Positions 35,673 through 44,057 of a stretch of DNA of 64,000 nt are shown piece after piece; the stretch's first letter is position 1, and the number at the start of each line of letters is the position of its first letter. The stretch is from Seohaeicola saemankumensis. GTDB taxonomy: Bacteria > Pseudomonadota > Alphaproteobacteria > Rhodobacterales > Rhodobacteraceae. A program made the translations under genes and the position numbers. The notes beneath the pieces are model-generated. The model searched no databases and was not told where the DNA came from. It saw only the letters and a list, made by a program, of their open reading frames with translations. The stretch spans positions 124,001 through 188,000 of the forward strand of contig NZ_JAIUZI010000002.1 of assembly GCF_020171285.1 (NCBI RefSeq), written 5' to 3'.

Positions 35673-36263
35673 TCAGCGCTCCAGGACCAGCGCGCGGCCG
35701 GTGATTTCGATCCGTTCCCAGCGCTGCAGGTAACTCATGCCCAGCAACGAAACGCCCATATCGCCGCCATTCACGGCGGCGTAAAAGTCGCGTTCCTCGA
35801 CCGGTCCCAGCGCGACGCTGTCCAGCCGCACCGGCGCGGTGCGCACCTCGCCATTGGCGGTCATCGCGCGCCCGACAAAGGCCAGATCGCCGGTGTCTAT
35901 GCCCGCGCGCTTCGCGTCGCCCTCGCTCAGCACCATCTGGCTGGCGCCGGTGTCGACCATGAACTCGATCGGCGTGCCGTTGATCCTGAGCGTCAGATAG
36001 AAATGCCCGTCGCGGGCGCGCGGCACCTCGATGGCGCCGCTGTCGGTCACCGTGCCCAGGCTGGGGCGCACCGTCGTGCGGATGTCGTCCCACAGGCCGA
36101 CAACCGCGATCACGCCGATGAATATCAGCACCCAGGCCATCGCCTGCTGCAGCGTCTTGCCCAGCGTCTGACGGTTCTGCACAAAGAACCAGAAGGCGAT
36201 GACGCTGCCCAGCAGCGCCAGATAGATCAACCGGCCCCAGCTGTCGCCATCCAGCCCGCTCAT
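35673..36263 (-). CDS. TIGR02281-type retropepsin-like aspartic protease
   Basis: A 196-residue membrane-anchored, single-domain aspartic protease of the retropepsin-like clan AA (TIGR02281). Two N-terminal spans (about 11-30 and 42-60) precede the catalytic domain, which carries the active-site motif FMVDTGASQMVLSE (Asp about 104). The GVSLLGMSYLQRW segment near the C-terminus is the usual second hallmark. Retropepsin-like proteases work as homodimers; the substrate is unknown. It stands between the RTX gene and the marC gene, on the same strand as both. Confidence 0.9.
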   Translation of the reverse strand: MSGLDGDSWGRLIYLALLGSVIAFWFFVQNRQTLGKTLQQAMAWVLIFIGVIAVVGLWDDIRTTVRPSLGTVTDSGAIEVPRARDGHFYLTLRINGTPIEFMVDTGASQMVLSEGDAKRAGIDTGDLAFVGRAMTANGEVRTAPVRLDSVALGPVEERDFYAAVNGGDMGVSLLGMSYLQRWERIEITGRALVLER

Positions 36264-36318
36264 ATGTCATGTCCCATGCAGATCATGGCATTCATCTATG
36301 CGGCGCGGTGCAAAATAC

Positions 36319-36424
36319 TAGAGCGCTTCGGGTTTTACCTTAGACATCGTGGAACGCGTTTCGCGTTTGAGCCAACGGCGAAAGGCAGCGAAAGGTGTTT
36401 CAGTATCAACCCGAAACGCTTTAG
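36319..36424. repeat. 106-bp inverted-repeat element
   Basis: Terminal arms CTAGAGCGCTTCGGGTT and its near-complement (AACCCGAAACGCTTTAG) match at 15 of 17 positions and enclose about 72 bp. The inner part has a perfect small hairpin AACGCG-TTT-CGCGTT. The right arm covers the marC stop codon. It looks like a small non-autonomous mobile or REP-type element; I recall similar sequences in Roseobacter genomes but cannot verify this. Confidence 0.65.
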
Positions 36425-37035
36425 CCCGCAAAGCCAAAGTCGCGCAGCCCGTCCAGCACGAACTGCACCGACAGCGCCGCCAGCAGCATACCCAGCAGCC
36501 GGGTCACCACGTTGATGCCGGTGCGCCCCAGCATCCGCTCCAGCAGCCCGGCGGCCAGAAACAGCACCAAAAGCACCGCCAGCACCGCCAGCATCACCCC
36601 CAGCACCGTCAGCAGACCGCCCAGGCCGGGTTGTTGCCCGACCAGCAGGATCATCGTCGCAATCGAGCCGGGCCCGGCGATCAGCGGGATCGCCAGAGGA
36701 AAGACCGAAGGATCGGGGCGCTCTTCCTCGGTCTGGTCCTCGCGCCGCTTGGCGCGCCGTTCGAACAGCATGTCCAGCGCGGTCAGGAACAGCAGGATGC
36801 CGCCCGCCACCCGGAACGCGGGCATCGAGATGCCGACAAACCCCAGCAGGCTCTCGCCAAAGGCCGCGAACAGCGTCAGCAGCACCGCCGCCACCGCGCA
36901 GGCCCGCAGCCCGATCGACCGCCGCCGCGCCGCCGTCATGCCATGGGTCAGGGCCACGAACAGCGGCATCAGCCCGATCGGGTCGATGATCACGAAAAGC
37001 GTGACAAAGGCGGTGATGAGAAATGCGCTGTCCAT
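36421..37035 (-). CDS. MarC family membrane protein
   Basis: A 204-residue MarC-family integral membrane protein with about six spans. The N-terminus SAFLITAFVTLFVIIDPIGLMPLFVALTHGM and the segment PLAIPLIAGPGSIATMILLVGQQP are typical. The family's function is unclear; it was once linked to antibiotic resistance. The central charged loop (ERRAKRREDQTEEERPDPS) is cytoplasmic. The stop codon lies inside the right arm of the 106-bp inverted-repeat element, so the element may have supplied the stop. Confidence 0.92.
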   Translation of the reverse strand: MDSAFLITAFVTLFVIIDPIGLMPLFVALTHGMTAARRRSIGLRACAVAAVLLTLFAAFGESLLGFVGISMPAFRVAGGILLFLTALDMLFERRAKRREDQTEEERPDPSVFPLAIPLIAGPGSIATMILLVGQQPGLGGLLTVLGVMLAVLAVLLVLFLAAGLLERMLGRTGINVVTRLLGMLLAALSVQFVLDGLRDFGFAG

Positions 37036-37164
37036 ACCCCGCTCTAGCGGGTGAGGGGCGGTCAGCGCAACCGCGCAGGCCCGCCCCGATTTGGCCGAAA
37101 CACGGTTTTGCTATAGGATGCGGCCACTTTTTCAAGACGATCCATTTTTCAAAGGACTATTCTC

Positions 37165-38556
37165 ATGGCCTCGACAGACCAGCTGCGCCAGTGGTGGGGC
37201 GCTTACGAATGCAAGAAATCCGCAATGAAAAAGATCGCGTTCTTCAAGGACAAGATCCGCATCGCGCCGGGCACCGATGCCGCGTGGAAGGTGCTGGAAA
37301 CCATCATGGCGGCGCATGGCTACAAGGTGCGCAACGGCGACACCGGCGCCTACAACTGCCGCAACATCGGCGGCACCAATCTCAAGAGCCTGCATTCCTA
37401 CGGCATCGCGCTCGACGTGAACTGGACCACCAATCCCTACAAGGATCACGCCGGAACCCGCCCGGTGATTTTCTCGGACAAGCCGACGCAAAAGGCCCGC
37501 GCCAAGGACGTCAAGGCGGGCCTTGCCGATACCGACATGACGCCGGGCATGATCGCCGACATCCTCGCCGTGCGCACGGTCGAGGGCGTGCCGGTTTTTG
37601 AATGGGGCGGCACCTGGAACGGGGTCAAGGACGCCATGCATTTCGAGCTGGATCTCGCGCCCGAACAGCTGGCCAAGGGTATCGACATGGCCACAGTCAA
37701 CGCCGCGCCGGTGATGGCGGCGGTACAGCCGCCCGTCGCATCGCCCCCCGGCATGATGACCGTGACCGCCCGCAGCGGGCTCTACCTGCGCTCCGGTCCC
37801 GGCACCGATTTCGCCAAGATGCAGCTGATGCCCTTTGGCACCGTGGTGCAGGCGCTGGGTACCTCCGGCGACTGGACGAAACTCTCGCTCGAGGCGGACG
37901 GCATCCCTGACGGCCACGCCCATGTGTCCTTTCTGGCGCCGGTCTCTGCCACCGCCGCCGGTCCGGTCACGATGGCGGCCGAACAGGCCGAAACGATCAC
38001 CGCCGCCGGGATCAAACCGCTGTTTCACCCCTCGGCGGGGTCCAACATCGACAAACACTGGCCCCAGGTCCGCGACGCGCTGAAACGGGTCGATCTGGGC
38101 GATGTGCCGATGATCGCCATGGCGCTGGGCACCATCAACGCCGAAACCGCGGGTTTTGTGCCGATCAGCGAATACATCAGCAAATACAACACCAAGGTCA
38201 CGCCGTTCGACCTCTATGATGCGGGTACCGCCAAGGGCGCGAAACTGGGCAACACGGTTCCCGGCGACGGCCCCCGGTTCAAGGGGCGCGGCTTTGTCCA
38301 GCTGACCGGGCGCTACAACTACAGCAATATCGGCACCCAGCTGGGCCAGGACCTGACCGGCGATCCCGAGCTGGCCAACGACCCGGTGATCGCCTCGGGC
38401 ATCCTCGCGCGGTTCCTCAAGAACAAGGAGAGCCAGATCCGCGCCGCCATTGCGGATGACGACCTCAGGCTGGCCCGCAAGCTGGTCAATGGCGGCAGCC
38501 ACGGGCTCGATGCCTTTACCACGGTGTTCCGGGGCGTGATGACCCGCTTTGGCTGA
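37165..38556 (+). CDS. Three-domain cell-wall hydrolase: M15 peptidase, SH3, GH19-like
   Basis: A 463-residue protein without a signal peptide. The first ~170 residues are an M15-type D-Ala-D-Ala carboxypeptidase/endolysin domain: the zinc ligands are in SLHSYGIALDVNW (His, Asp) and DAMHFELDL (His). About 190-255 is a bacterial SH3 domain (LYLRSGPGTDFAKMQLMPFGTVVQALGTSGDW). The last ~190 residues resemble GH19 chitinase/lysozyme: INAETAGFVPISEY carries the catalytic Glu and RFKGRGFVQLTGRYNYSN the conserved substrate loop. Such a mix is typical of phage endolysins or contractile injection systems, yet no phage genes are nearby. It stands alone. Confidence 0.85.
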   Translation: MASTDQLRQWWGAYECKKSAMKKIAFFKDKIRIAPGTDAAWKVLETIMAAHGYKVRNGDTGAYNCRNIGGTNLKSLHSYGIALDVNWTTNPYKDHAGTRPVIFSDKPTQKARAKDVKAGLADTDMTPGMIADILAVRTVEGVPVFEWGGTWNGVKDAMHFELDLAPEQLAKGIDMATVNAAPVMAAVQPPVASPPGMMTVTARSGLYLRSGPGTDFAKMQLMPFGTVVQALGTSGDWTKLSLEADGIPDGHAHVSFLAPVSATAAGPVTMAAEQAETITAAGIKPLFHPSAGSNIDKHWPQVRDALKRVDLGDVPMIAMALGTINAETAGFVPISEYISKYNTKVTPFDLYDAGTAKGAKLGNTVPGDGPRFKGRGFVQLTGRYNYSNIGTQLGQDLTGDPELANDPVIASGILARFLKNKESQIRAAIADDDLRLARKLVNGGSHGLDAFTTVFRGVMTRFG

Positions 38557-38583
38557 CGCGTGTAGGGGCAGGGGCAGGGGCGG

Positions 38584-40452
38584 TCAGGCCGCCTCTGCCT
38601 TCTCCAGCTTTTCCAGCGCGCTCATCCACAGCTCTTCGGCGCGGTCCAGCGCCTCCATCACCTCGGCATACTTGCGTTGCCAGACTTCCATCTCGCCCAG
38701 CTTGCCGTCTTCGTAGAGCGCGGGATTGGCCAGTTTCTCGGCCAGCTTGTCGCGCATCTCGTTCAGCTTTTCGATCCGCGCCTCGCCCTTGCGCACCTCG
38801 GCGCGCAGCGCGGTCATCGCCTCGCGCGACGGGCGTTTCGGCTTGGGCGCGGCGGCGGCGGGCTGTTTCGACACCGGCTTGTCCCGCGCCAGCAGCAGCG
38901 TGCGATAGCTGTCCAGATCGCCCTCGTAGGGCTTGACCGTGCCGTCGGACACCAGCCACAGGCGGTCCGCCACAAGGCTCAGCAGGTGCATGTCGTGGCT
39001 GACCAGGATCACCGCGCCGGAATAGGCGGTCAGCGCCTCGACCAGCGCCTCGCGGCTTTCGATATCCAGGTGGTTGGTCGGCTCGTCGAGGATCAGCATA
39101 TGCGGCGCGTCCAGCGTCGCCAGAAGCAGGCTCAGCCTCGCCTTCTGGCCGCCCGACAGCCGCCCGACCACGGTGTCGGCCTGCGCCGCCACCAGCCCGA
39201 ACCCGGCCAGCCGCGACCGCCACTTGCCCGGGCTTTCGCCGGGCCGCAAACGGCGCAGATGCTCCAGCGGGGTCTCGTCGATGCGCAGCTCGTCCACCTG
39301 GTGCTGGGCGAAATAGCCGATCCGCAGCTTCGGACTGCGTGTCAGCCGCCCCGCCATCAGCGGCAGCCGGTCGCTCAGCAGTTTCGACAGGGTCGATTTG
39401 CCCTGGCCGTTCTTGCCCAACAGCGCGATCCGGTCGTCCTGGTCGATCCGCAGGTTCAGCTTGCGCAGCACCTCGGTCTCGCCATAGCCGGTGATCCCGC
39501 CCTCAAGGTTGATGATCGGCGGCGACATCTCTTCGGGTTCGGGAAAGGTAAAGGCCCGCAGAGCCGCCTCCTGCGGCGAGCTGATCGGCTGCATCCGCGC
39601 CAGCGCCTTGATCCGCGACTGGGCCTGTTTCGCCTTGTCCGCCTTGTAGCGGAACCGGTCGACATAGGACTGCAGGTGGGCGCGGCGCGCCTCCTGCTTC
39701 TTGGCCATCGCCTCGGCCTGGGCCAGCCGCTCGGCGCGCTGGCGGGCGAACTGGTCGTAGGGCCCCTGGTAATAGGTGAGCTTGCGGTCCTCCAGATGCA
39801 GGATCGACCCGACCGCCCGGTTCAGGAGGCCGCGGTCGTGGCTGACGATGATCACCGTGCACGGGTATTTCGCCAGGTAGTTCTCCAGCCACAGCGCGCC
39901 TTCGAGGTCGAGATAGTTGGTCGGCTCATCAAGCAGCAGCAGATCGGGCTGCGCAAACAGAACGGCGGCCAGCGCCACCCGCATCCGCCAGCCGCCCGAG
40001 AAATCGGAACAGGGCTGCTGCTGCTGGTCGTCGTCGAACCCCAGCCCCTTGAGGATCGAGGCCGCGCGCGCCTCTGCCGACCAGGCGTCGATGTCGCTCA
40101 GCCGGGTCTGCACCTCGGCGATGCGCAGCGGATCGGTGGCGGTCTCGGCCTCGGCCAGCAGCTCGGCGCGCTCGGTGTCGGCGGCCAGAACCGTGTCGAC
40201 CAGCGACACGTCGCTGGCCGGCGCCTCCTGCGCGACACCGCCGATGCGGGCCTGGCTGGGCAGCGAGATGGACCCCGACTCCAGCGCCAGCTCGCCCCGG
40301 ATCAGCCGGAACAGCGTGGTCTTGCCAGTGCCGTTGCGCCCCACCAGCCCCACCTTGTGACCGGTGGGTATGGTGGCGCTGGCGCCTTCGAACAGCGGGC
40401 GGCCCTCGACCGCATATGTGATGTTTTCGATCCTCAGCATGGGGCGGCTCAT
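38584..40452 (-). CDS. ABC-F family ATPase (YheS-like)
   Basis: A 622-residue soluble protein with two ABC ATPase domains and no membrane part. Walker A motifs are GRNGTGKTT and GKNGQGKST; signatures DFSGGWRMRVALA and LSGGQKARLSLL; Walker B segments LLLLDEPTNYLD and MLILDEPTNHLD. The linker between them is helical and basic, as in the translation factors of the ABC-F group. These proteins act on stalled ribosomes. The start is the ATG giving MSRPMLRIENITY, seven bases after AAGG; an internal ATG four codons later is possible. The C-terminus is a Lys/Ala/Pro-rich tail with a coiled coil. Confidence 0.93.
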   Translation of the reverse strand: MSRPMLRIENITYAVEGRPLFEGASATIPTGHKVGLVGRNGTGKTTLFRLIRGELALESGSISLPSQARIGGVAQEAPASDVSLVDTVLAADTERAELLAEAETATDPLRIAEVQTRLSDIDAWSAEARAASILKGLGFDDDQQQQPCSDFSGGWRMRVALAAVLFAQPDLLLLDEPTNYLDLEGALWLENYLAKYPCTVIIVSHDRGLLNRAVGSILHLEDRKLTYYQGPYDQFARQRAERLAQAEAMAKKQEARRAHLQSYVDRFRYKADKAKQAQSRIKALARMQPISSPQEAALRAFTFPEPEEMSPPIINLEGGITGYGETEVLRKLNLRIDQDDRIALLGKNGQGKSTLSKLLSDRLPLMAGRLTRSPKLRIGYFAQHQVDELRIDETPLEHLRRLRPGESPGKWRSRLAGFGLVAAQADTVVGRLSGGQKARLSLLLATLDAPHMLILDEPTNHLDIESREALVEALTAYSGAVILVSHDMHLLSLVADRLWLVSDGTVKPYEGDLDSYRTLLLARDKPVSKQPAAAAPKPKRPSREAMTALRAEVRKGEARIEKLNEMRDKLAEKLANPALYEDGKLGEMEVWQRKYAEVMEALDRAEELWMSALEKLEKAEAA

Positions 40453-40497
40453 AGCAGAGCCTTGCCGCCGCCGCCAGCACCCGGATGCGGGGCGGAA

Positions 40498-40575
40498 GGT
40501 GGGGTGAAACCCCACCCTACACTGTCCCCGAGGGACGACATGTGCGGCGGGCGTAGGGTGGGGTTTCACCCCACC
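40498..40575. repeat. Paired REP-like inverted repeat
   Basis: Two perfect 23-bp inverted copies (40498-40520 and 40553-40575) separated by 32 bp. Each arm contains the small palindrome GGTGGGGTGAAACCCCACC followed or preceded by CTAC/GTAG. The TAGGGTGGG/CCCACC type sequence is a widespread bacterial repeat. It has no T tract, so it is unlikely to be a terminator. It lies in the divergent gap between the ABC-F and Bcr/CflA genes. Confidence 0.75.
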
Positions 40576-40655
40576 GACGGCCCCGGGGGTCGATGGTCAT
40601 TGGCGCGGCGATGTGCTAGGCAGCCAGAGATCGTTAACCTGTAAAAGATCCTCCC

Positions 40656-41858
40656 ATGCGCCCCGCCCGGACCCCGCCGCATATCGCCACGCTGATTCTG
40701 GCCACCGCCCTGTCGGTGCTGTCGCTGAACATGTTCCTGCCTTCGCTGCACCATATCAGCGAGGATTTTGCCGCCGACTATGCGCTGGTGAACCTGTCGA
40801 TCGCCGGCTACCTGATCATCACCGGCGTCCTGCAGGTCGTGATGGGGCCGCTGTCGGACCGCTACGGCCGCCGGCCGGTGATGCTGGTCTGCGGCGCGAT
40901 CTTCGTCGTCGCCTCCATCGGCTGTGTCATGGCGGATACGATCTGGAGCTTTCTCGGGTTCCGTCTGCTGCAGGGGGCGGGCATCGCCGGCCAGGTCGTC
41001 GCCCGCGCCGCCGTCCGCGACATGCACCCGCCGAACGAGGCGGCCAGCAAGCTGGGCTATATCTCCATGGCGATGGCGCTGGCGCCGATGCTGGGGCCGA
41101 TGCTGGGCGGCACGCTCGACATGGCCTTTGGCTGGCGGGCGTCCTTCGTGCTCTACACCGGCTTCGGGCTGGCGATGCTGGTCCTGGTCTGGACAGATTT
41201 CGGCGAAACCAACCAGACCCGCGCCGCCACATTCGGCAAGCAGATGCGCGAGTACCCGCAGCTGTTCACCTCGCGCCGGTTCTGGGGCTATGCGCTTTGC
41301 GTCGCTTTCTCGGTTGGCGGGTTTTTCTCTTTCATCACCGGCGCGCCGCTGGTGGCGGCTGCCTGGTTCGACCTCAGCCCGGCGATGCTGGGCCTGGGCA
41401 TCGGCATCATCACCGGCGGGTTCATGGTCGGCAGTTTCATCACCGGGCGCATCGCCGGGCGGATCGGGCTGATCCCGATGATCATCGCCGGGCGCAGCGT
41501 CGCCGTCGCCGGGCCGCTGGCCGGGCTGGCGCTGTTCCTGGCCGGGATGGGGCACGAGCTGATTTTCTTTGGCGCCGCAATCTGCGTGGGCTTTGGCAAC
41601 GGGTTGACCATCGCCAACGCCAATGCCGGGCTGATGTCGGTGCGCCCGCATCTCGCGGGCAGCGCCTCGGGCCTGTCCGGCGCGCTGACCGCGGCGCTGG
41701 GCGCGGCCCTGACCAGCGGCACCGGCTGGCTGGTGACCCCGGCCAACGCGCCCTTTGCGGTGCTGTCGATGATTCTGGCGGCCAGCCTGCTGGCGCTGGC
41801 CTCGGCGCTCTATGTCCGCTGGGTCGATCTGCGCGAACCGCTGCCCGACATGAGCTGA
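40656..41858 (+). CDS. Bcr/CflA family multidrug efflux MFS transporter
   Basis: A 400-residue, 12-span major facilitator exporter. The N-terminus PPHIATLILATALSVLSLNMFLPSLHHISEDFAADY is the Bcr/CflA hallmark, and GPLSDRYGRRPVMLVCGAIF is the conserved loop 2-3 motif A. QGAGIAGQVVARAAVRDM matches motif C/antiporter region. Family members pump antibiotics such as bicyclomycin or sulfonamides out by proton exchange. It is divergent from the ABC-F gene, sharing the gap that holds a REP-like repeat. Confidence 0.92.
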   Translation: MRPARTPPHIATLILATALSVLSLNMFLPSLHHISEDFAADYALVNLSIAGYLIITGVLQVVMGPLSDRYGRRPVMLVCGAIFVVASIGCVMADTIWSFLGFRLLQGAGIAGQVVARAAVRDMHPPNEAASKLGYISMAMALAPMLGPMLGGTLDMAFGWRASFVLYTGFGLAMLVLVWTDFGETNQTRAATFGKQMREYPQLFTSRRFWGYALCVAFSVGGFFSFITGAPLVAAAWFDLSPAMLGLGIGIITGGFMVGSFITGRIAGRIGLIPMIIAGRSVAVAGPLAGLALFLAGMGHELIFFGAAICVGFGNGLTIANANAGLMSVRPHLAGSASGLSGALTAALGAALTSGTGWLVTPANAPFAVLSMILAASLLALASALYVRWVDLREPLPDMS

Positions 41859-41970
41859 CCCCGGCTGACAGGCCATGCCCCGATACGCGGGCTTTTCAAA
41901 CCGGTTTCACCGTGTTAGGCGGCGCGCGATACAACAGCGGCGCCGCACGCGCCTTACAGGAGAGTGACCG

Positions 41971-42393
41971 ATGGCACTGGAACGTACCTTTAGCATCATC
42001 AAGCCCGACGCAACCCGCCGCAACCTGACCGGCAAGATCAACGCCAAGTTCGAGGAGGCGGGCCTGCGCATCGTCGCGCAGAAGCGCATCCACATGACCA
42101 AGGCCCAGGCCGGCAAGTTCTACGAAGTCCACGCCGAGCGCCCGTTCTATGACGAACTGTGCGAGTTCATGTCGTCCGAGCCGGTCGTGGTGCAGGTGCT
42201 GGAAGGCGAAGACGCGATCAGCAAGAACCGCGAGATCATGGGCGCCACCAACCCCGCCGACGCGGCCCCCGGCACCATCCGCGCCGAATTCGCCGAAAGC
42301 GTCGGCGAGAACTCGGTCCACGGCTCTGACGCGCCGGAAACCGCCGCCGTCGAGATCGCCTATTTCTTCTCGGGCCTCGAACTGGTGGGCTGA
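41971..42393 (+). CDS. ndk: Nucleoside diphosphate kinase
   Basis: A 140-residue nucleoside diphosphate kinase that balances NTP pools. [31 protein letters not shown] is the N-terminal signature; the active-site His lies in [22 protein letters not shown] (His about 117, motif N-x-x-H-G-S-D). Length and motif are standard. A AGGAGAGTG ribosome site precedes the ATG. Four bases after the stop an array of hairpin repeats begins. Confidence 0.98.
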   Translation: MALERTFSIIKPDATRRNLTGKINAKFEEAGLRIVAQKRIHMTKAQAGKFYEVHAERPFYDELCEFMSSEPVVVQVLEGEDAISKNREIMGATNPADAAPGTIRAEFAESVGENSVHGSDAPETAAVEIAYFFSGLELVG

Positions 42394-42835
42394 GGCGTCG
42401 GACCGCGAGGGCGGTCCGACTGTCTGCCATGGATCGGATCGCTGACGCGATCCGATCGGGTGATATGTTTCGGATCGCTGGCGCGATCCGACCGGGTGAT
42501 ATGTTTCGGATCGCTGACGCGATCCGACCGGGTGATATGCTTCGGATCGCTGACGCGATCCGACAGGGCAGGGGGACGCTGTCCCCCTCCTGGCCCTTCG
42601 GGCCATGTCCCCCCTGCGGGCGCCTGGCGCAAGGGCCAAGGCCCACACGCACCGGCCGCGCAATCGGGGCCTGACGCCTTGTCCCCCGCGCGGGGAGGCG
42701 TTACCTCTGGGTCCGAGGACCACGGGGGGAGAGCGGGATGGGCCGTCTGCGTCATCTGATTCATGGCAACCAGGGACCGTGCGGCACCCGTCGTGAGGGC
42801 GGCGCTGGCGCCCCGGCCGGGCGAGGCGGTGTCCG
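42394..42835. other. Hairpin-rich intergenic region (442 bp) between ndk and P450
   Basis: Contains the 36-bp hairpin array, then GGGGGAC-GCT-GTCCCCC (42571-42587) and TGGCCC-TTC-GGGCCA (42591-42605). The rest, to the P450 start, is GC-rich without clear structure. Open frames cross it on both strands, but the 36-bp period keeps all frames open, so they are not evidence of coding. Confidence 0.6.
42399..42565. repeat. Tandem array of 36-bp hairpin units
   Basis: Units begin at 42399, 42435, 42471, 42507 and 42543 (last partial). The standard unit has the hairpin CGGATCGC-TGAC-GCGATCCG followed by a CGGGTGATATGTTT-type spacer. The first unit is diverged but in register, and its stem CGGACCGC/GCGGTCCG changes on both arms, so pairing is kept. 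The array starts six bases after the ndk stop. It is not a CRISPR array, since the units are contiguous and have no unique spacers. Confidence 0.8.
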
Positions 42836-44053
42836 ATGAGCGCGCCGCAGGTCACCGGCTTTGACCTCGCCAACCCGCCCGACGGCTTTGTCCGCGACCC
42901 GTTTCCGGTCTACGACGCCCTTCTGGAGCAGGCCCCGGTGCTGCGTCAGCCCGACGGCTCTGTCCTGCTTTGCCGGCACGCCGATCTCGACCGGATCTAC
43001 CGCGACACCACGCTCTATTCCTCGGACAAGAAGGCCGCCTTTGGCCCGAAATTCGGCGTCGGCAGCCCGCTTTTCGAGCATCACACCACCTCGCTGGTGT
43101 TCAGCGACCCGCCGCTGCACACGCGGGTGCGCAAGATCATGACCTCGGCGCTGACCCCGCGCGCCATCGCGCGCATGGAACCGGGGCTGATCACAACCGT
43201 CGATCACCTGCTGGACGCGATGGGCGCGCGCCCCGGAGCGGTTGACCTGATCGAGGATTTCGCCTCGTCCATCCCGATCCAGATCATCGGCAACCTGCTG
43301 GATGTGCCGATGGACGAGCGCGGGCCGCTGCGCGACTGGTCGCTGGCGATCCTCGGGGCGCTGGAACCGGTGCTCAGCGACGACCAGCTGGCGCGCGGTC
43401 ACCGCGCGGTGGACGAGTTCCGCGACTATCTCACCGACCTGATCGCGCGCCGCCGCGCCGACCCCGGCGATATCGAAACCGACGTGCTGACCCGGCTGAT
43501 CCGGGGCGAGGGCGCGGATGCGCAGCTGTCGGAAATCGAGCTGATCCAGAACTGTATCTTCATCCTCAACGCGGGCCACGAGACCACCACCAACCTGATC
43601 GGCAACGGGCTGGCGCTGTTGCATGACCACCCGGAGCAAAAGGCGCGCCTGCTGGCCGATCCGGCGCTGATCAACCCGGCGGTCGAGGAAATGCTGCGGT
43701 TCCGTTCGCCCAACCAGTTCGGCAACCGCGAAACCACCGCGCCGGTCACCATCGGCGGGCTCGACATCGCGCCGGGCACCAATCTGCACCTGTGTATCGG
43801 GGCGGCCAACCGCGACCCGCAGGTCTTTGATAATCCATCAGAATTCGACATCACCCGCAAACCGAACCGGCATCTTGCCTTTGCCGGCGGGCCGCATGTC
43901 TGCGTCGGGCTGACGCTGGCGCGGATGGAGGGGCGGATCGCCATTTCGCGCCTGCTGGCGCGGTTCCCGGACTACCGCGTCACCGGCCCGCGCGTGCCCG
44001 GCGGGCGGATCCGGTTCCGGGGCTACGCAGGCTTGCCCGCGACGCTGGGCTGA
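42836..44053 (+). CDS. Cytochrome P450
   Basis: A 405-residue soluble bacterial P450. The oxygen-activation motif is NAGHETTTN (about 240-248), the ExxR motif lies in VEEMLRFRSP, and the haem cysteine is in FAGGPHVCVGLTLARMEGR (Cys about 361). The first glycine of the usual F-G-x-G-x-H-x-C consensus is Ala here, a tolerated change. The N-terminus FDLANPPDGFVRDPFPVYDAL is typical of class I bacterial P450s, which need a ferredoxin and reductase; neither is nearby. The substrate is unknown. The gene is followed by a convergent tonB gene. Confidence 0.95.
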   Translation: MSAPQVTGFDLANPPDGFVRDPFPVYDALLEQAPVLRQPDGSVLLCRHADLDRIYRDTTLYSSDKKAAFGPKFGVGSPLFEHHTTSLVFSDPPLHTRVRKIMTSALTPRAIARMEPGLITTVDHLLDAMGARPGAVDLIEDFASSIPIQIIGNLLDVPMDERGPLRDWSLAILGALEPVLSDDQLARGHRAVDEFRDYLTDLIARRRADPGDIETDVLTRLIRGEGADAQLSEIELIQNCIFILNAGHETTTNLIGNGLALLHDHPEQKARLLADPALINPAVEEMLRFRSPNQFGNRETTAPVTIGGLDIAPGTNLHLCIGAANRDPQVFDNPSEFDITRKPNRHLAFAGGPHVCVGLTLARMEGRIAISRLLARFPDYRVTGPRVPGGRIRFRGYAGLPATLG

Positions 44054-44057
44054 GCGG

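Noticed and set aside
40498..40575. Rho-independent terminator
   Set aside because: No T tract on either strand, and it lies between divergent gene starts.
42399..42565. CRISPR-like array
   Set aside because: The repeats are contiguous with no unique spacers, and no cas genes are in the window.
42360..42764. Open frames on both strands through the 36-bp repeats, with periodic peptides
   Set aside because: A 36-bp unit without stop codons keeps every frame open. The peptides have repeating Arg/Ser/Asp text and no ribosome site with support.
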